Of a DNA stretch of 45,890 nucleotides, positions 8,853 through 20,328 are shown one piece after another. A program made the translations under genes and the position numbers. The notes beneath the pieces are model-generated. The model worked only from the letters and a program-made list of their open reading frames with translations. It had not been told where the DNA came from and did no database searches. Within the stretch, counting starts at the first letter, position 1. Each line of letters begins with the position of its first letter. Origin of the DNA: an uncultured SAR86 cluster bacterium (GTDB lineage: Bacteria > Pseudomonadota > Gammaproteobacteria > Magnimaribacterales > D2472); NCBI GenBank assembly GCA_902556355.1, contig CACDVW010000007.1, positions 1-45,890 of the forward strand. Reading direction: 5' to 3'.

Positions 8853-9971
8853 GTGATTATTTCAGCATTAAAATCTAATGACCCAAAAGATCACAGGTCA
8901 CCAATCCATCCAGATACCATAAGTGCTTTAACAAGCCTAAAAGTTGAAATAAATTTCGAACGTGGCATTGGAGAGGGTATTAATTCAGACGATAGCGTTT
9001 TCGAAAACCTAGGCCTCAAAAGTTCTTCAAGGTCCGAGTGTCTTGAAAAATCAGACTTGCTAATTACCAATCAACCAATTTCAGCAGAAGAAATATCATC
9101 TATGAAAAAAGGTTCAACATTAATAGGAATGGTCAGTCCATTTTCTAATCAAGAGCTAATAAATGCTTGTGCAGCAAATGACATTAATTTAGTTAGCATG
9201 GAATTTATTCCAAGAATTACCAGAGCTCAAAAAATGGACGTACTCAGCTCTCAAGCTAATCTTGCAGGTTATGCTGCAGTTATTGAATCAGCTAAACATT
9301 TATCCACTGCTCTTCCAATGATGATGACCGCTGCTGGTACTTTAAAGCCCGCAAGAGTTTTTGTAATTGGTGTTGGAGTTGCTGGCCTACAAGCTATTGC
9401 AACAGCAAAAAGGCTTGGCGCAAGAGTAGATGCTTTTGATACAAGAGATGTTGTAGAAGAACAGGTCCAATCTTTAGGAGCTAAATTTGTAAAAATTGAT
9501 CTTGGAGAAACAGGTCAGACAGATCAAGGCTATGCAAAAGAGTTAACACCAGAACAGGTTCAAAAACAAAAAGATCTACAAGCTGATGTTTGTGCTAGGT
9601 CTGACATTGTTATTACAACCGCACAATTATTCGGAAGACCGGCACCAAAATTGATCGATACTGCTACTATAGAAAAAATGAAACCTGGTAGTGTAATTTT
9701 TGATATGGCTGTTGAATCCGGAGGTAATGTTGAGGGGTCTTTAGCCGATGAAGTAGTAATTAAAAATGGTGTAAAAATTATTGGTATTTCCAATTTAGCA
9801 TCTTCGGTTTCAAATCACGCATCTCTAGCACTATCAAATAATTTTAACCATTGGATTACAGATTTTTTTAACAATGAAGATAGCTCAATCAACTTTGATT
9901 TTGATGACGAGATCATAAAAAGCAGTGTCATTGTATTTAATAGTAAAATTTTAAATGAGAGGTTCCAGTAA
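8853..9971 (+). CDS. pntAA: NAD(P) transhydrogenase subunit alpha, soluble domain I protein (GTG start)
   Basis: LTAAGTLKPARVFVIGVGVAGLQAIATAKRLGARVDAFDTR, EQVQSLGAKF, PGSVIFDMAVESGGNVEGS; lacks the membrane part, which follows as a separate gene. Confidence 0.92.
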   Translation: MIISALKSNDPKDHRSPIHPDTISALTSLKVEINFERGIGEGINSDDSVFENLGLKSSSRSECLEKSDLLITNQPISAEEISSMKKGSTLIGMVSPFSNQELINACAANDINLVSMEFIPRITRAQKMDVLSSQANLAGYAAVIESAKHLSTALPMMMTAAGTLKPARVFVIGVGVAGLQAIATAKRLGARVDAFDTRDVVEEQVQSLGAKFVKIDLGETGQTDQGYAKELTPEQVQKQKDLQADVCARSDIVITTAQLFGRPAPKLIDTATIEKMKPGSVIFDMAVESGGNVEGSLADEVVIKNGVKIIGISNLASSVSNHASLALSNNFNHWITDFFNNEDSSINFDFDDEIIKSSVIVFNSKILNERFQ

Positions 9972-10245
9972 CATGGAAATATATGCTTTATTAGGTTTCG
10001 TTCTTATCCTTTCTATTTACTTAGGTTTAGAGCTAATATCAAAAGTGCCAAGTACTCTTCACACTCCTTTAATGTCTGGAGCAAACGCTATTTCAGGTAT
10101 TGCATTGGTGGGAGCTTTAGTCTTGTCAACAGATTCAAATCTTCAAAGTGCAATAGCTTTTTTAGCCGTCCTTTTCGCTTCAATTAATGTATTTGGTGGA
10201 TATCTTGTTACTAATAGAATGCTGAAAATGTTTAAGAAGAAATAG
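9955..10245 (+). CDS. pntAB: NAD(P) transhydrogenase subunit alpha, membrane part
   Basis: 96 aa hydrophobic; LISKVPSTLHTPLMSGANAISGIALVGAL; FGGYLVTNRMLKMFKKK. Confidence 0.92.
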   Translation: MRGSSNMEIYALLGFVLILSIYLGLELISKVPSTLHTPLMSGANAISGIALVGALVLSTDSNLQSAIAFLAVLFASINVFGGYLVTNRMLKMFKKK

Positions 10246-10247
10246 TC

Positions 10248-11627
10248 ATGAGTATTTTTGAAGACATAACTGCAGTACAAAATATCATTTATATCGTTGC
10301 TTCTATTCTTTTTATATCAGGTATTAAAATGCTTGGTAAAGAAGATACAGCCGTTAAAGGTAACTTCTTATCAGCTTTTGCTATGTTTATTGCTGTTTTA
10401 GCAACTATTATCTTTATAGTTGATCCGATTGTATTGCTTGGTGGTATTTTACTTGGGGCTATTATTGGCTCAACAATAGCATTAAAAGTTAAGATGACTT
10501 CTATACCTGAAATGGTAGCTTTATTTAATGGTTTTGGTGGGCTGGCAACATTCTTAATTGCTTGGTCTGAATATAATTCAATTCCAGATAATTATTTCCA
10601 GTATTTATTGGTCATGGTCACAATATATATTGGAGGCGTTACTTTTACAGGGAGCTTGATAGCTTACGGAAAGTTGTCTGAAAAATTAAAAGTAGCTAAA
10701 ACTTCTATTATTACAAAAATTTTTACTACTATTTTTTATGGATCAATATTATTTTTAATTTTTAGTATCTTGCTGCCATTTATGCCTGCAATCGGCTTTA
10801 ATTTCTTTACAGTGCTGCTAGTTATTACTCTCCTTGGTGGTATAGGTTTCGTTTTGCCTATTGGAGGCGGCGATATGCCAGTAGTTATATCTTTGTTAAA
10901 CTCATTTTCAGGAATTGCTGCTGCATTCGCTGGTCTTCTTTTATTAAATAATGTATTAATTGTTGCTGGATCACTTGTCGGTGCAAGTGGACTTATTCTT
11001 ACAGTCATAATGGCAAAAGCAATGAATAGATCTATTAATAATATTCTATTCGTTGGTTACGCTAGCGCATCTAAAGGTTCATCTTCAGAAGAGCAGGGTG
11101 AAGTAAGCCCAATCAATGTTGCTGATGCATTTTTAATTTTAGAAAGCGCGAGTTCAGTATTAATTATTCCTGGTTATGGCATGGCTGTTGCTCAAGCTCA
11201 GCATGTAGTTAGAGAGCTGGGCGAGTTACTTGAAGAAAATGGTACAGAAGTGAAATATGGGATACATCCTGTAGCAGGTAGAATGCCTGGCCATATGAAC
11301 GTCTTATTAGCAGAAGCAAATGTTCCTTATGATGTTTTAGCTGAACCTGACGATGTGAATCCAATTATGGACTCAGTTGATGTAGCTGTAGTTATTGGTG
11401 CCAATGATGTTGTTAATCCTTCTGCTACAGAAGAGCCAGGTAGTCCAATATATGGAATGCCAATAATTGAAGTGCACAACGCAAAGACAGTTTTTGTTTT
11501 AAAAAGGTCAATGTCCTCAGGCTTTGCAGGCGTTCAAAATCCATTGTTTTTTAAACAAAATACTAGAATGCTATTCGGTGATGCAAAAGAGTCAATTGGT
11601 GGCTTAGTTTCTGAATTTAAAGACTAA
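10248..11627 (+). CDS. pntB: NAD(P) transhydrogenase subunit beta
   Basis: GADVMPVV-like region (GGGDMPVVISLLNSFSGIAAAFAGLLL), VIIPGYGMAVAQAQHVVRELGELLEENGTEVKYGIHPVAGRMPGHMNVLLAEANVPYD. Confidence 0.95.
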   Translation: MSIFEDITAVQNIIYIVASILFISGIKMLGKEDTAVKGNFLSAFAMFIAVLATIIFIVDPIVLLGGILLGAIIGSTIALKVKMTSIPEMVALFNGFGGLATFLIAWSEYNSIPDNYFQYLLVMVTIYIGGVTFTGSLIAYGKLSEKLKVAKTSIITKIFTTIFYGSILFLIFSILLPFMPAIGFNFFTVLLVITLLGGIGFVLPIGGGDMPVVISLLNSFSGIAAAFAGLLLLNNVLIVAGSLVGASGLILTVIMAKAMNRSINNILFVGYASASKGSSSEEQGEVSPINVADAFLILESASSVLIIPGYGMAVAQAQHVVRELGELLEENGTEVKYGIHPVAGRMPGHMNVLLAEANVPYDVLAEPDDVNPIMDSVDVAVVIGANDVVNPSATEEPGSPIYGMPIIEVHNAKTVFVLKRSMSSGFAGVQNPLFFKQNTRMLFGDAKESIGGLVSEFKD

Positions 11628-11697
11628 TTACTTCATAAAATATGCTAAAATATACCCTTAATTAGGGACCTTTTTTTACATCAAAAATACATAGCAT

Positions 11698-14244
11698 ATG
11701 AGTGACTTCGCAAAAGAAATAATATCGGTAAATATTGAAGATGAGCTTAAGCAATCATACCTTAGCTATGCTCTTAGCGTTATCCATGGAAGAGCTCTCC
11801 CAGATATAAGGGATGGTCTTAAACCAGTCCACAGACGTATTTTATATGCGATGTATGACCTTAAAAATTCATATAACAAACCTTATAAAAAATCAGCAAG
11901 AGTAGTTGGTGATGTTATTGGTAAATATCATCCTCATGGCGATAGCGCCGTATACGACGCAATGGTAAGAATGGCACAAGATTTTTCAATGAGATATCCA
12001 ATTGTTGAGGGCCAGGGAAATTTTGGTTCTATAGATGGTGATCCGCCTGCTGCAATGAGATATACAGAAGTAAGGATGGCGAAGATCACTGATCAGATGT
12101 ATGGAGATATTGAAAAAGAAACAGTCTCCTATTCGCCAAACTATGATGGTAGTGAATTCATTCCAGATGTTTTACCTACAAAAATTCCAAATCTCTTAGT
12201 AAATGGTTCATCTGGTATCGCTGTGGGTATGGCTACAAATATTCCGCCGCACAATCTTACTGAAGTTCTTAATGCAAGCGTTAACTTAATAAATGACCCC
12301 AAACTTTCAATTGATGATCTTATTAAAGACATCTCTGGTCCGGATTTTCCAACAGGTGGAACAATTGATGGAAAGGCTGGCATATATGAAGCCTATAAGA
12401 CTGGAAGAGGTATTATTCATATCAGATCTAATACTTCCATTGAAGAAGATGAGAAATCAGGCAAACAATCACTCATAATCAATGAAATTCCATTTATGGT
12501 AAATAAAGCTAAGATGCTTGAAAAAATTGCTGAATTAGTCAAAGAGAAAAAGATAGAAGGAATTACAGAAATAAGAGATGAGTCTGATAAGGATGGGTTG
12601 CGAGTCGTTATTGAAGTAAGAAAAGGAGATTCTGTAGAGGTTTTAGAAAATAATCTTTTTGCACAAACTCAATTAGAACAATCATTTGGTATCAATTTTA
12701 CGGTTTTAGTTGATGGGCAGCCGAAGGAAGTAAATCTAAAAGAAATGCTCGAAGCTTTCATCAAGCATCGTAAAGACATTATAACCAAACGTACAAAATA
12801 CGATTTAAAAAAGGCTAAGGATAGAGGTCATATTGTTGAAGGGCTTATGGTAGCTATAGCTAATATTGATGAAGTTATAACAATTATTAAGAAGTCAAAA
12901 GATCCAAAATTAGCAGCTGATGCTCTGTGTAAAAAAGTTTGGAAAGCGGGACCGGTTGAGGCTATTCTTAAAAAAGTTGGCAAAGATGCATGCAAACCAA
13001 AAGGCTTAAGCAAAGATCTTGGCATCAACGGCAAAAAATATAAACTTTCTCCTGATCAAGCAAAAGCAATTTTAGAACTAAGATTGGGAAGACTAACTGG
13101 TTTAGAGCAAGATAATTTAAGTAATGAGTTTTCAGAAATAGTTGCAAAAATTATAGATCTACAAAAGATATTAGATGACAAAGAGACTCTAAAGAATTTG
13201 ATGATAGAAGAGCTTGAAGAGGTAAAAACTAATTTTGGAGATGAAAGAAGAACTTTAATTAATGATACAAGAAGAGGGATAACTAACGAGGATCTTATAC
13301 CTGAGGAGATGAGAGTTTTAACTGTATCAAGAAGTGGATATGCAAAAACTCAACCTCTCGACGAATATAGAGAGCAGAGAAGAGGAGGACAAGGTAAAGC
13401 TGCAGCTGCTGTTAAAGAAGAGGATTTAATTCAGAATCTTTATGTCCTTAGTAGTCATATGCAAATTTTATGTTTTACGACTAAAGGTAAAGTTTTTTGG
13501 TTAAAAGTTTATGAAATTCCTGTGGCCTCTAGAACCTCGAAAGGAAGACCTTTAGTAAACATGTTAAATCTTGATGATGATGAATCGGTAAGTGATATTC
13601 TTCCGGTAAGTGAGTTTTCAGATGATCAGTTTATTTTCATGGCTACTAGAAATGGTACTACTAAAAAGACAAACCTAAGTTTGTTTTCTAAAAAATATAA
13701 ATCAGGTATAAAAGCAATAAATTTAGACGAAGATGACAAGCTTGTTGGTACAGCAATAACCTCAGGAGATAATGAAATTCTATTAGCATCATCATCTGGA
13801 AAATTAATTAGATTTAATGAGTCACATGTTAGACCAATGGGCAGAACTGCAAGAGGCGTTAGAGGTATTAGACTTAAAAAAGATGAAAAACTAATTTCTC
13901 TGATGATAGCTGATCCAGAAAAAACTATATTATGTGTTTCAGAAAATGGATATGGTAAAAAAACTGCTTTGGATGATTTTCCTTCACACAATAGAGGCGG
14001 GCAAGGAGTTATTTCAATGAAAACCAGTGAAAGAAATGGCTCAATGGTTTCGGCAGCATTGGTAGAAGATGAAGATGGAATAATGTTAATTAGTGACAAA
14101 GGAACCATGATTCGAACAAGTGTTTCACAAGTACCTACATTAAGTAGAAATACACAAGGTGTTAAAGTTATTACTCCAAAGGAAGGAGAAAAACTCATCG
14201 AGTGTGTAACAATTCCAAACGAAGATAACGAAGAGGAAGAATAA
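11698..14244 (+). CDS. gyrA: DNA gyrase subunit A
   Basis: [66 protein letters not shown]-terminal GyrA box QRRGGQGK. Confidence 0.97.
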   Translation: MSDFAKEIISVNIEDELKQSYLSYALSVIHGRALPDIRDGLKPVHRRILYAMYDLKNSYNKPYKKSARVVGDVIGKYHPHGDSAVYDAMVRMAQDFSMRYPIVEGQGNFGSIDGDPPAAMRYTEVRMAKITDQMYGDIEKETVSYSPNYDGSEFIPDVLPTKIPNLLVNGSSGIAVGMATNIPPHNLTEVLNASVNLINDPKLSIDDLIKDISGPDFPTGGTIDGKAGIYEAYKTGRGIIHIRSNTSIEEDEKSGKQSLIINEIPFMVNKAKMLEKIAELVKEKKIEGITEIRDESDKDGLRVVIEVRKGDSVEVLENNLFAQTQLEQSFGINFTVLVDGQPKEVNLKEMLEAFIKHRKDIITKRTKYDLKKAKDRGHIVEGLMVAIANIDEVITIIKKSKDPKLAADALCKKVWKAGPVEAILKKVGKDACKPKGLSKDLGINGKKYKLSPDQAKAILELRLGRLTGLEQDNLSNEFSEIVAKIIDLQKILDDKETLKNLMIEELEEVKTNFGDERRTLINDTRRGITNEDLIPEEMRVLTVSRSGYAKTQPLDEYREQRRGGQGKAAAAVKEEDLIQNLYVLSSHMQILCFTTKGKVFWLKVYEIPVASRTSKGRPLVNMLNLDDDESVSDILPVSEFSDDQFIFMATRNGTTKKTNLSLFSKKYKSGIKAINLDEDDKLVGTAITSGDNEILLASSSGKLIRFNESHVRPMGRTARGVRGIRLKKDEKLISLMIADPEKTILCVSENGYGKKTALDDFPSHNRGGQGVISMKTSERNGSMVSAALVEDEDGIMLISDKGTMIRTSVSQVPTLSRNTQGVKVITPKEGEKLIECVTIPNEDNEEEE

Positions 14245-15317
14245 TGCGCAAGTGGAATTTCTGCGCTGGGCCTGCTGTCATATCTGAACAGGTACTGTCT
14301 GAAGTAAAAGATGAACTACTAGAATGGGGTGACTCAGGCATGTCTATTATGGAAATGAGTCATAGATCAAAAATCTATGATGGTGTTGCTAAAGACGCAA
14401 AACAAGATTTCATAGATATCTTAAATGTTCCACCATCACATGAAGTTCTTTTTCTTCAGGGTGGAGCAACACATCAATTTTCCATGGTTCCATTAAACTT
14501 TGCTCATAATAATAATGCTGATTATGTTTTATCAGGCTCGTGGTCTAAAAAAGCAATTGCAGAAGCATCTAAATTAACTAAGGTAAACACTATTGCCTCC
14601 TCAGAAAATCATGGCTTTTCATATGCTCCAAGTGAAGAGGATTGGAAATACTCTGAGGACTCTGCATATGTTCATTATTGCCCCAATGAAACCATTCAAG
14701 GAGTTGCAATACATGAAGCTCCAGATATAAACAATCACTTAATTGCTGACATGTCTTCAGTCATATTGAGCGAGCCATTAGATGTATCTAAATTTTCTTT
14801 AATTTATGCAGGAGCACAAAAAAATATTGGACCAGCTGGATTGACTATGGTCATTATTAAAAAGGACTTAATGGAGCTAGAAAATGAAAATTTACCAAAT
14901 ATATTAAGATACTCAAAACATTCTGAATCTGATTCTATGTTGAATACGCCGCCTACCTTTGCATGGTATATGGCAGGTAAAGTTTTCAAGTGGATAAAGC
15001 AATCTGGTGGCTTAGAGTTTTTTAAAGAACAAAATCATTTAAAGGCATCAACTCTTTATAGCTACATAGATAACTCTGCATTCTATTCAAATCCAGTTAA
15101 GGTAGAAAATAGATCTATTATGAACGTTCCTTTTATACTTGCTGATAATGATCTAGATAGCGTATTCTTGAAAGAGTCTGAAGGAAATGGATTTTTAAAC
15201 CTCAAAGGCCATAGATCTGTTGGCGGAATGAGAGCAAGTATATATAATGCAATGCCTTTGGAGGGAATTAACGAGCTTGTAGACTTTATGAAAGTCTTTG
15301 AAGCAAAATATGGCTAA
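14244..15317 (+). CDS. serC: Phosphoserine aminotransferase
   Basis: NFCAGPAVISEQVLSEVKDEL...GMSIMEMSHRSKIYD...FLQGGATHQFSMVP...IYAGAQKNIGPAGLT...GHRSVGGMRASIYNAMP. Confidence 0.96.
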   Translation: MRKWNFCAGPAVISEQVLSEVKDELLEWGDSGMSIMEMSHRSKIYDGVAKDAKQDFIDILNVPPSHEVLFLQGGATHQFSMVPLNFAHNNNADYVLSGSWSKKAIAEASKLTKVNTIASSENHGFSYAPSEEDWKYSEDSAYVHYCPNETIQGVAIHEAPDINNHLIADMSSVILSEPLDVSKFSLIYAGAQKNIGPAGLTMVIIKKDLMELENENLPNILRYSKHSESDSMLNTPPTFAWYMAGKVFKWIKQSGGLEFFKEQNHLKASTLYSYIDNSAFYSNPVKVENRSIMNVPFILADNDLDSVFLKESEGNGFLNLKGHRSVGGMRASIYNAMPLEGINELVDFMKVFEAKYG

Positions 15318-15323
15318 CTAAAA

Positions 15324-16412
15324 ATGTCTAAGGAAAATTTAAAATCTTTAAGGTCAAAAATAGATAAAATTGATAAAGACCTTTTAAAACTTATACAAAA
15401 AAGAGCAGCTCTTGCAGTTAGCATTGGAAAAATTAAATCAAAAATTAGTCCCAACACCTCTTTTTACAAACCAGATAGAGAAGCTACCATTCTTAGGAAC
15501 ATACTTAAAGCAAATGAAAAAGGGGCCCTCTCTAACGAGAAAGTAAGAACTATTTATAAAGAACTTATTTCAGGATGTCTTTCATTAGAAGAGGCTTTAA
15601 GAATTTCCTATTTGGGTCCTGAGGGAACTCATTCAGAAGCTGCAGTTCATGGTCACTTTGGATCTTTAGTTTCCAGAATTCCATCACCAACTATTGATGA
15701 TGTTTTCCATCAAGTTTTAAAAGGAGAAGCGGATATAGGTGTTGTGCCAGTAGAGAATTCTTCTGAAGGAGTAATCAATACAACATTAAATTGTTTAGCA
15801 GACAATGATTCTCTTTCTATAATCGGAGAAATATATCTAGATATTAATCATCAGCTAGCATCTGGTAATAAATTTGATATTAAAGATGCTTTTGCAATCG
15901 CATCTCACCCACAAGCCTTAGGCCAATGTAACAAATGGATAGAAAAAAATATTGGTTCAATCAAACGTTTAGAAATGCCAAGCTCTGCAGTTGCTGCTAA
16001 ATATGCAAAAGAAAACAAGAATATTTTATGCATAGTCAATTCTCTTGCTGTTGAAAAATATAAGCTAAGATTGCAGAAAAAAGATATTCAAGATTATTCA
16101 GATAACAAAACTAGATTTTTAGTTATTGGTCAAAATGATTTAGCTTCAACTGGAAAAGATAAAACTTCATTTTTAATTCAGACCACGAATACACCTGGAG
16201 CTTTAATAAATATTCTTAGACCTTTTGAAAAAAGGAAAATTAATTTAAGTAAGATTGAAACACGACCATCAAGAGGAAATATTAATTCTCATGATTTTTT
16301 CATTGACTGTGAAGGTCATCAAAATGATCAAAAGCTTAGACTGGCAATAAAAGAAGTTAAAACAACCGGTTCTTTGGTACGAATATTAGGATCATATCCA
16401 CAACATGTATGA
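15324..16412 (+). CDS. pheA: Bifunctional chorismate mutase / prephenate dehydratase
   Basis: Chorismate mutase N-terminus (LRSKIDKIDKDLLKLIQKRAALAVSIGKIK), prephenate dehydratase (SYLGPEGTHSEAA, VPVENSSEGVINTTLN), ACT region (NTPGALINILRPFEKRKINLSKIETRPSR). Confidence 0.95.
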   Translation: MSKENLKSLRSKIDKIDKDLLKLIQKRAALAVSIGKIKSKISPNTSFYKPDREATILRNILKANEKGALSNEKVRTIYKELISGCLSLEEALRISYLGPEGTHSEAAVHGHFGSLVSRIPSPTIDDVFHQVLKGEADIGVVPVENSSEGVINTTLNCLADNDSLSIIGEIYLDINHQLASGNKFDIKDAFAIASHPQALGQCNKWIEKNIGSIKRLEMPSSAVAAKYAKENKNILCIVNSLAVEKYKLRLQKKDIQDYSDNKTRFLVIGQNDLASTGKDKTSFLIQTTNTPGALINILRPFEKRKINLSKIETRPSRGNINSHDFFIDCEGHQNDQKLRLAIKEVKTTGSLVRILGSYPQHV

Positions 16413-17500
16413 GTAAACTTTTAAATTATCTCAATGAAGGAATATCTGATCTTCACCCATACGAGCCAGGCCGCTCGATAGATGAGGTCGTTGCAGAATA
16501 TAAGCCTGTTAAAGTTGTAAAACTAGCAAGTAATGAAAATCCGATAGGTCCATCTCCAAAAGCTATTGAAACACTAGCTTTGAGTAATGATTTACATTTA
16601 TATCCTGATGGCGATTCTAAAAAACTTAAATCTTTAATTGCAGATCATGAATCAGTTGGCACTGAAAATATTATTGTTGGTAACGGATCTAATGAAATAT
16701 TAGAACTTGCAGCAAGAGCATTTCTCAACAAAGACGTTAGTGCAATTATGTCTAAGCATGCTTTTGCAGTATATAAAATAGTAACCAAAGCATGCGGATC
16801 AGAAATAATTGAAGTCCCAGCAAAAGACTGGAAGCATGATCTAGATGAATTTCCCTCAGCTACTAAAGAAAATACTAGAGTATGTTTTGTCGCTAATCCA
16901 AACAATCCAACAGGTACATATAACTCACATTCAGAATTTGAATCATTGATGGAAAATATATCCCCGTCAATTTTAGTAATTCTTGATTTAGCATATTTTG
17001 AATACGTTAAGGCTGATGACTATATAAAAATTAATGAACTGCTAGATAAATATCAAAATTTATTAATCACAAAAACATTCTCAAAAATACAAGGTCTCGC
17101 AAGCTTGAGAATTGGTTATGGTCTTGCATGTCAGGATTTGATTGATGTTTTAAATAAAATTAGACAACCTTTTAATTCAAATGCTATTGCTCAGGAGGCA
17201 GCATGCAATGCTATTTTGGATAAAGAACATATTACAAAAAGCATTGAGTTAAATTATTCTCAACGAGAATTTTTATTTAAAGAACTTACCAATTTAGGAA
17301 TGGAGTGCATTCCATCACAAGGAAATTTTATTTCTTTTAAAGGTAATTTTAATGCTCAAGAGTTATTTACTGAGTTGATGAAGCAAGGAGTAATTGTAAG
17401 ACCTGTAGCATTATATGATATGCCTGAATACATCCGTGTAACAGTTGGAACAGAAGATGAAAACTTATATTTCTTAAAAAAACTAAGGGAGCTTACTTGA
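16409..17500 (+). CDS. hisC: Histidinol-phosphate aminotransferase
   Basis: KLASNENPIGPSPKA, NIIVGNGSNEILELAARAFL, FVANPNNPTGTY, ITKTFSKIQGLASLRIGYGLA. Confidence 0.92.
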   Translation: MSKLLNYLNEGISDLHPYEPGRSIDEVVAEYKPVKVVKLASNENPIGPSPKAIETLALSNDLHLYPDGDSKKLKSLIADHESVGTENIIVGNGSNEILELAARAFLNKDVSAIMSKHAFAVYKIVTKACGSEIIEVPAKDWKHDLDEFPSATKENTRVCFVANPNNPTGTYNSHSEFESLMENISPSILVILDLAYFEYVKADDYIKINELLDKYQNLLITKTFSKIQGLASLRIGYGLACQDLIDVLNKIRQPFNSNAIAQEAACNAILDKEHITKSIELNYSQREFLFKELTNLGMECIPSQGNFISFKGNFNAQELFTELMKQGVIVRPVALYDMPEYIRVTVGTEDENLYFLKKLRELT

Positions 17501-18372
17501 TGAGCAACCCAGCTAAGGAAATATTAGTGATTGGTTTAGGCTTAATTGGTTCCTCTCTTGCAAAGGCTGCAAAAAATAAAGGATTAATAGTTCACGGTTT
17601 CGATGAAGATAAAAATAGCCTTGAGGAGGCATTGAACAAAAACATCATAGATAGTTCATTTGAATCTTTAAAAGATATTAATGATAAAAGTTTAGTAGGA
17701 AAGATAGATATATTAATCGTTGCTGTTTCTCCTAGAGCAACTCAGGCTGTGATTTCTGAGTTAAAGAGCTTATGGAATACCGAAATAACAATTACTGAAA
17801 CATCAAGTGTTAAAAATCAACTTAACTTTGACTCACCTAACAACATAATTTTCTCTCATCCTATAGCAGGTTCAGATAAGTCTGGTATTGGCGGTATAGA
17901 TGAAGAACTATTTTTTAATAAAAAGACAATTATTTGTAATCCTTACAATGTAAATGAAGTACATTTGAACAAGATAAAAAATTTCTGGCAGCATGCGCTT
18001 TCAATGAGAGTAAGTGAAATGTCTGTCAAAGAACACGATCTTCTATTTGCTATGACAAGCCATTTACCTCATCTAATCTCATATGCACTTATTGATTCGA
18101 TAAGATTGGCTGAAAAAGACGTAGGTGATAATGCTGGTGGGGGACTTAAAGAATTTATAAGGCTAAGCGGATCAAATCCTGAAATGTGGAAAGATATATT
18201 TGAGCTAAATGAAAAAAATATTATTAAATCATTAGCAAGCTTCCAATTATCAATAAATAATTTATTAGAATTAATAACAAAAATTAAAGAGATACCAAGC
18301 TCATTTTCTCATTCAGACATTCTTAAAAACGAACTAGAAGAAATCAAAAAATATAAAGAAGATACGTTTTGA
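17497..18372 (+). CDS. tyrA: Prephenate dehydrogenase
   Basis: VIGLGLIGSSLAKAAKNKG; FSHPIAGSDKSGIGG; FAMTSHLPHLISYALID; aromatic operon context. Confidence 0.9.
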   Translation: MMSNPAKEILVIGLGLIGSSLAKAAKNKGLIVHGFDEDKNSLEEALNKNIIDSSFESLKDINDKSLVGKIDILIVAVSPRATQAVISELKSLWNTEITITETSSVKNQLNFDSPNNIIFSHPIAGSDKSGIGGIDEELFFNKKTIICNPYNVNEVHLNKIKNFWQHALSMRVSEMSVKEHDLLFAMTSHLPHLISYALIDSIRLAEKDVGDNAGGGLKEFIRLSGSNPEMWKDIFELNEKNIIKSLASFQLSINNLLELITKIKEIPSSFSHSDILKNELEEIKKYKEDTF

Positions 18373-19679
18373 ATTTAGTTGCACAATATACTCCTTCAAT
18401 TTCAGGCGAAGTTTTGTGTCCAGGTGATAAATCAATTTCCCAAAGAGCGGTAATAATAGGTTCGCTTCTAAATGAAGATATTGAAATTAGTGGCTTCTTA
18501 AACGGAGAAGATCCAATATCTACAGCAAATGCTTTAAATGCAATAGGCTCTAGTATCAAAATTAATGGCACATCAGTTTCAATAAAAAAAAGAAATATTC
18601 CTTTCAAAGATCCTTCTGTAAATGTTGATCTTGGAAATTCAGGCACTGGCATGAGATTAATGATGGGCTTAATTTCGAGTCTTGGCATTAAAGCAACTCT
18701 TGTTGGAGATGAATCATTAACAAAGCGCCCGATGTTAAGAGTTGCAAATCCCCTAAATGATATGGGTGCAACAGTAACTTGTAATGAGGGCAAGCCGCCT
18801 GTAAAAATCTTAGATGGATTAATTAAAGATAATTTTTCTTACGAGATGCCTATAGCAAGTGCGCAAGTTAAATCTAGTATTATTCTCGCAGCTCTAGCTG
18901 CAAATAAAAAAGTAACTGTTATCGAAAAACACCCAACCAGAAATCATACAGAAAGAATGATAAGTTGCTTTAATGGAGATATTCACACTGAATCACATCA
19001 CTTGGGTAATAAAATTACACTCATGCCTTCAAAATTAATTCCAACAAAAACATATGAAGTTGCTGGTGACTTTTCATCAGCATCATTTTTAATAGTTGCT
19101 GGTTTAATTGCAAAAGAATCAAATTTACTGATAAAAAATGTTGGACTTAATCCAACAAGATGCGGGTTAATAAGTGTCTTAACGTCGATGGGGGCAAAAA
19201 TAGAAATAAAGAATGAACGTCTTATATCCAATGAAGAGGTTGGGGATATTCATGTTGTCTCATCAGAGTTACATGGTATTGGTATAAGTGGAGATATTAT
19301 TCCAAATATAATTGATGAAATTCCAATCTTAAGTATTGCTGCATCTTTTGCTAAAGGAGAAACATTAATTACTGAGGCAGAAGAGCTGAGAGTTAAGGAA
19401 TCTGATAGGCTTCAAGCAATATCAGATGGATTACAAAAAATAAATATACATCACGAGTTATTTCATGATGGAATCAAAATTATTGGTTCCTCTGAAGATA
19501 TATCTGTAATGGCTGAAATTGACTCTCATGGTGATCATAGAATTGCAATGAGTTTTCTTATTGCTAGCTTAAGATCTAAAAAGGGAATCTATGTTGAGGA
19601 CTGTAAAAATATCTTAACTTCGTTTCCTAATTTTATTGAAGTAATGAGCTCAATAGGTGTTGCAATAAATGAAAGATAA
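18369..19679 (+). CDS. aroA: 3-phosphoshikimate 1-carboxyvinyltransferase (EPSP synthase)
   Basis: CPGDKSISQRAVIIGSL, DLGNSGTGMRLMMGLIS, AELRVKESDRLQAISDGLQ, DSHGDHRIAMSF. Probable TTG start (ORF starts at 18369). Confidence 0.96.
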   Translation: MNLVAQYTPSISGEVLCPGDKSISQRAVIIGSLLNEDIEISGFLNGEDPISTANALNAIGSSIKINGTSVSIKKRNIPFKDPSVNVDLGNSGTGMRLMMGLISSLGIKATLVGDESLTKRPMLRVANPLNDMGATVTCNEGKPPVKILDGLIKDNFSYEMPIASAQVKSSIILAALAANKKVTVIEKHPTRNHTERMISCFNGDIHTESHHLGNKITLMPSKLIPTKTYEVAGDFSSASFLIVAGLIAKESNLLIKNVGLNPTRCGLISVLTSMGAKIEIKNERLISNEEVGDIHVVSSELHGIGISGDIIPNIIDEIPILSIAASFAKGETLITEAEELRVKESDRLQAISDGLQKINIHHELFHDGIKIIGSSEDISVMAEIDSHGDHRIAMSFLIASLRSKKGIYVEDCKNILTSFPNFIEVMSSIGVAINER

Positions 19680-20328
19680 TATCGTTACCATTGATGGGCC
19701 CTCTGCTTCAGGAAAAGGTACTCTTGCAAGAAATATTGCAAAATATTTAGGTTTCGAAATTCTCGATAGTGGCTTGTTATATAGAGTTTATGCTTATTTA
19801 TATGACTGCGGGATTGAACATGATCAAATAACAAAAACTATCAATCAGGATATAACTTTCAAGTCTGATGAGAGTGGAATCATTGTTTTAAAAGAAAAAA
19901 ATAATATTACTGATGAGTTAAGAAAAGAATCTACAGCTAAAGCTGCATCTAAAATTAGTGCACTTCCTGAAACTAGAGAAAACCTGCTTTTACTTCAACG
20001 AGGTTTTTATCTACTAAAAGGACTGGTAGCTGACGGACGAGATATGGGCACAGTAGTATTCCCAAATGCTAAGTTAAAAATTTTTTTAAATGCTTCACCT
20101 GAAATAAGAGCAAAAAGAAGACAATTAGAGTTGCAGAATCGAGGTCAAGAAGTTAATATGCTCGCTCTGATTGAGGACATTAAGCAAAGAGACTTAAAGG
20201 ATAAAACAAGAAAGTTATCTCCTTTAATTCCAGCAGAAGATTCAATTATAATTGATTCGTCTGAAATGACCCCTGAAGAAGTACTGAGTTTTACTAAAAA
20301 ACTCATAAAAAAGGAATTTAATAAATGA
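19669..20328 (+). CDS. cmk: Cytidylate kinase
   Basis: [68 protein letters not shown]. Confidence 0.96.
   Translation: MKDNIVTIDGPSASGKGTLARNIAKYLGFEILDSGLLYRVYAYLYDCGIEHDQITKTINQDITFKSDESGIIVLKEKNNITDELRKESTAKAASKISALPETRENLLLLQRGFYLLKGLVADGRDMGTVVFPNAKLKIFLNASPEIRAKRRQLELQNRGQEVNMLALIEDIKQRDLKDKTRKLSPLIPAEDSIIIDSSEMTPEEVLSFTKKLIKKEFNK

Noticed and set aside
11940-12065. Quinolone-resistance substitutions in GyrA QRDR
   Set aside because: [17 protein letters not shown] retains Ser and Asp at the classical resistance positions (83/87).
13626-14198. 190-aa antisense ORF opposite gyrA
   Set aside because: Lies fully within gyrA, low-complexity hydrophobic/serine-rich translation typical of an antisense shadow ORF, no recognisable motif.
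18344-18793. 149-aa antisense ORF opposite aroA start
   Set aside because: Antisense shadow of a well-supported aroA; no family resemblance.
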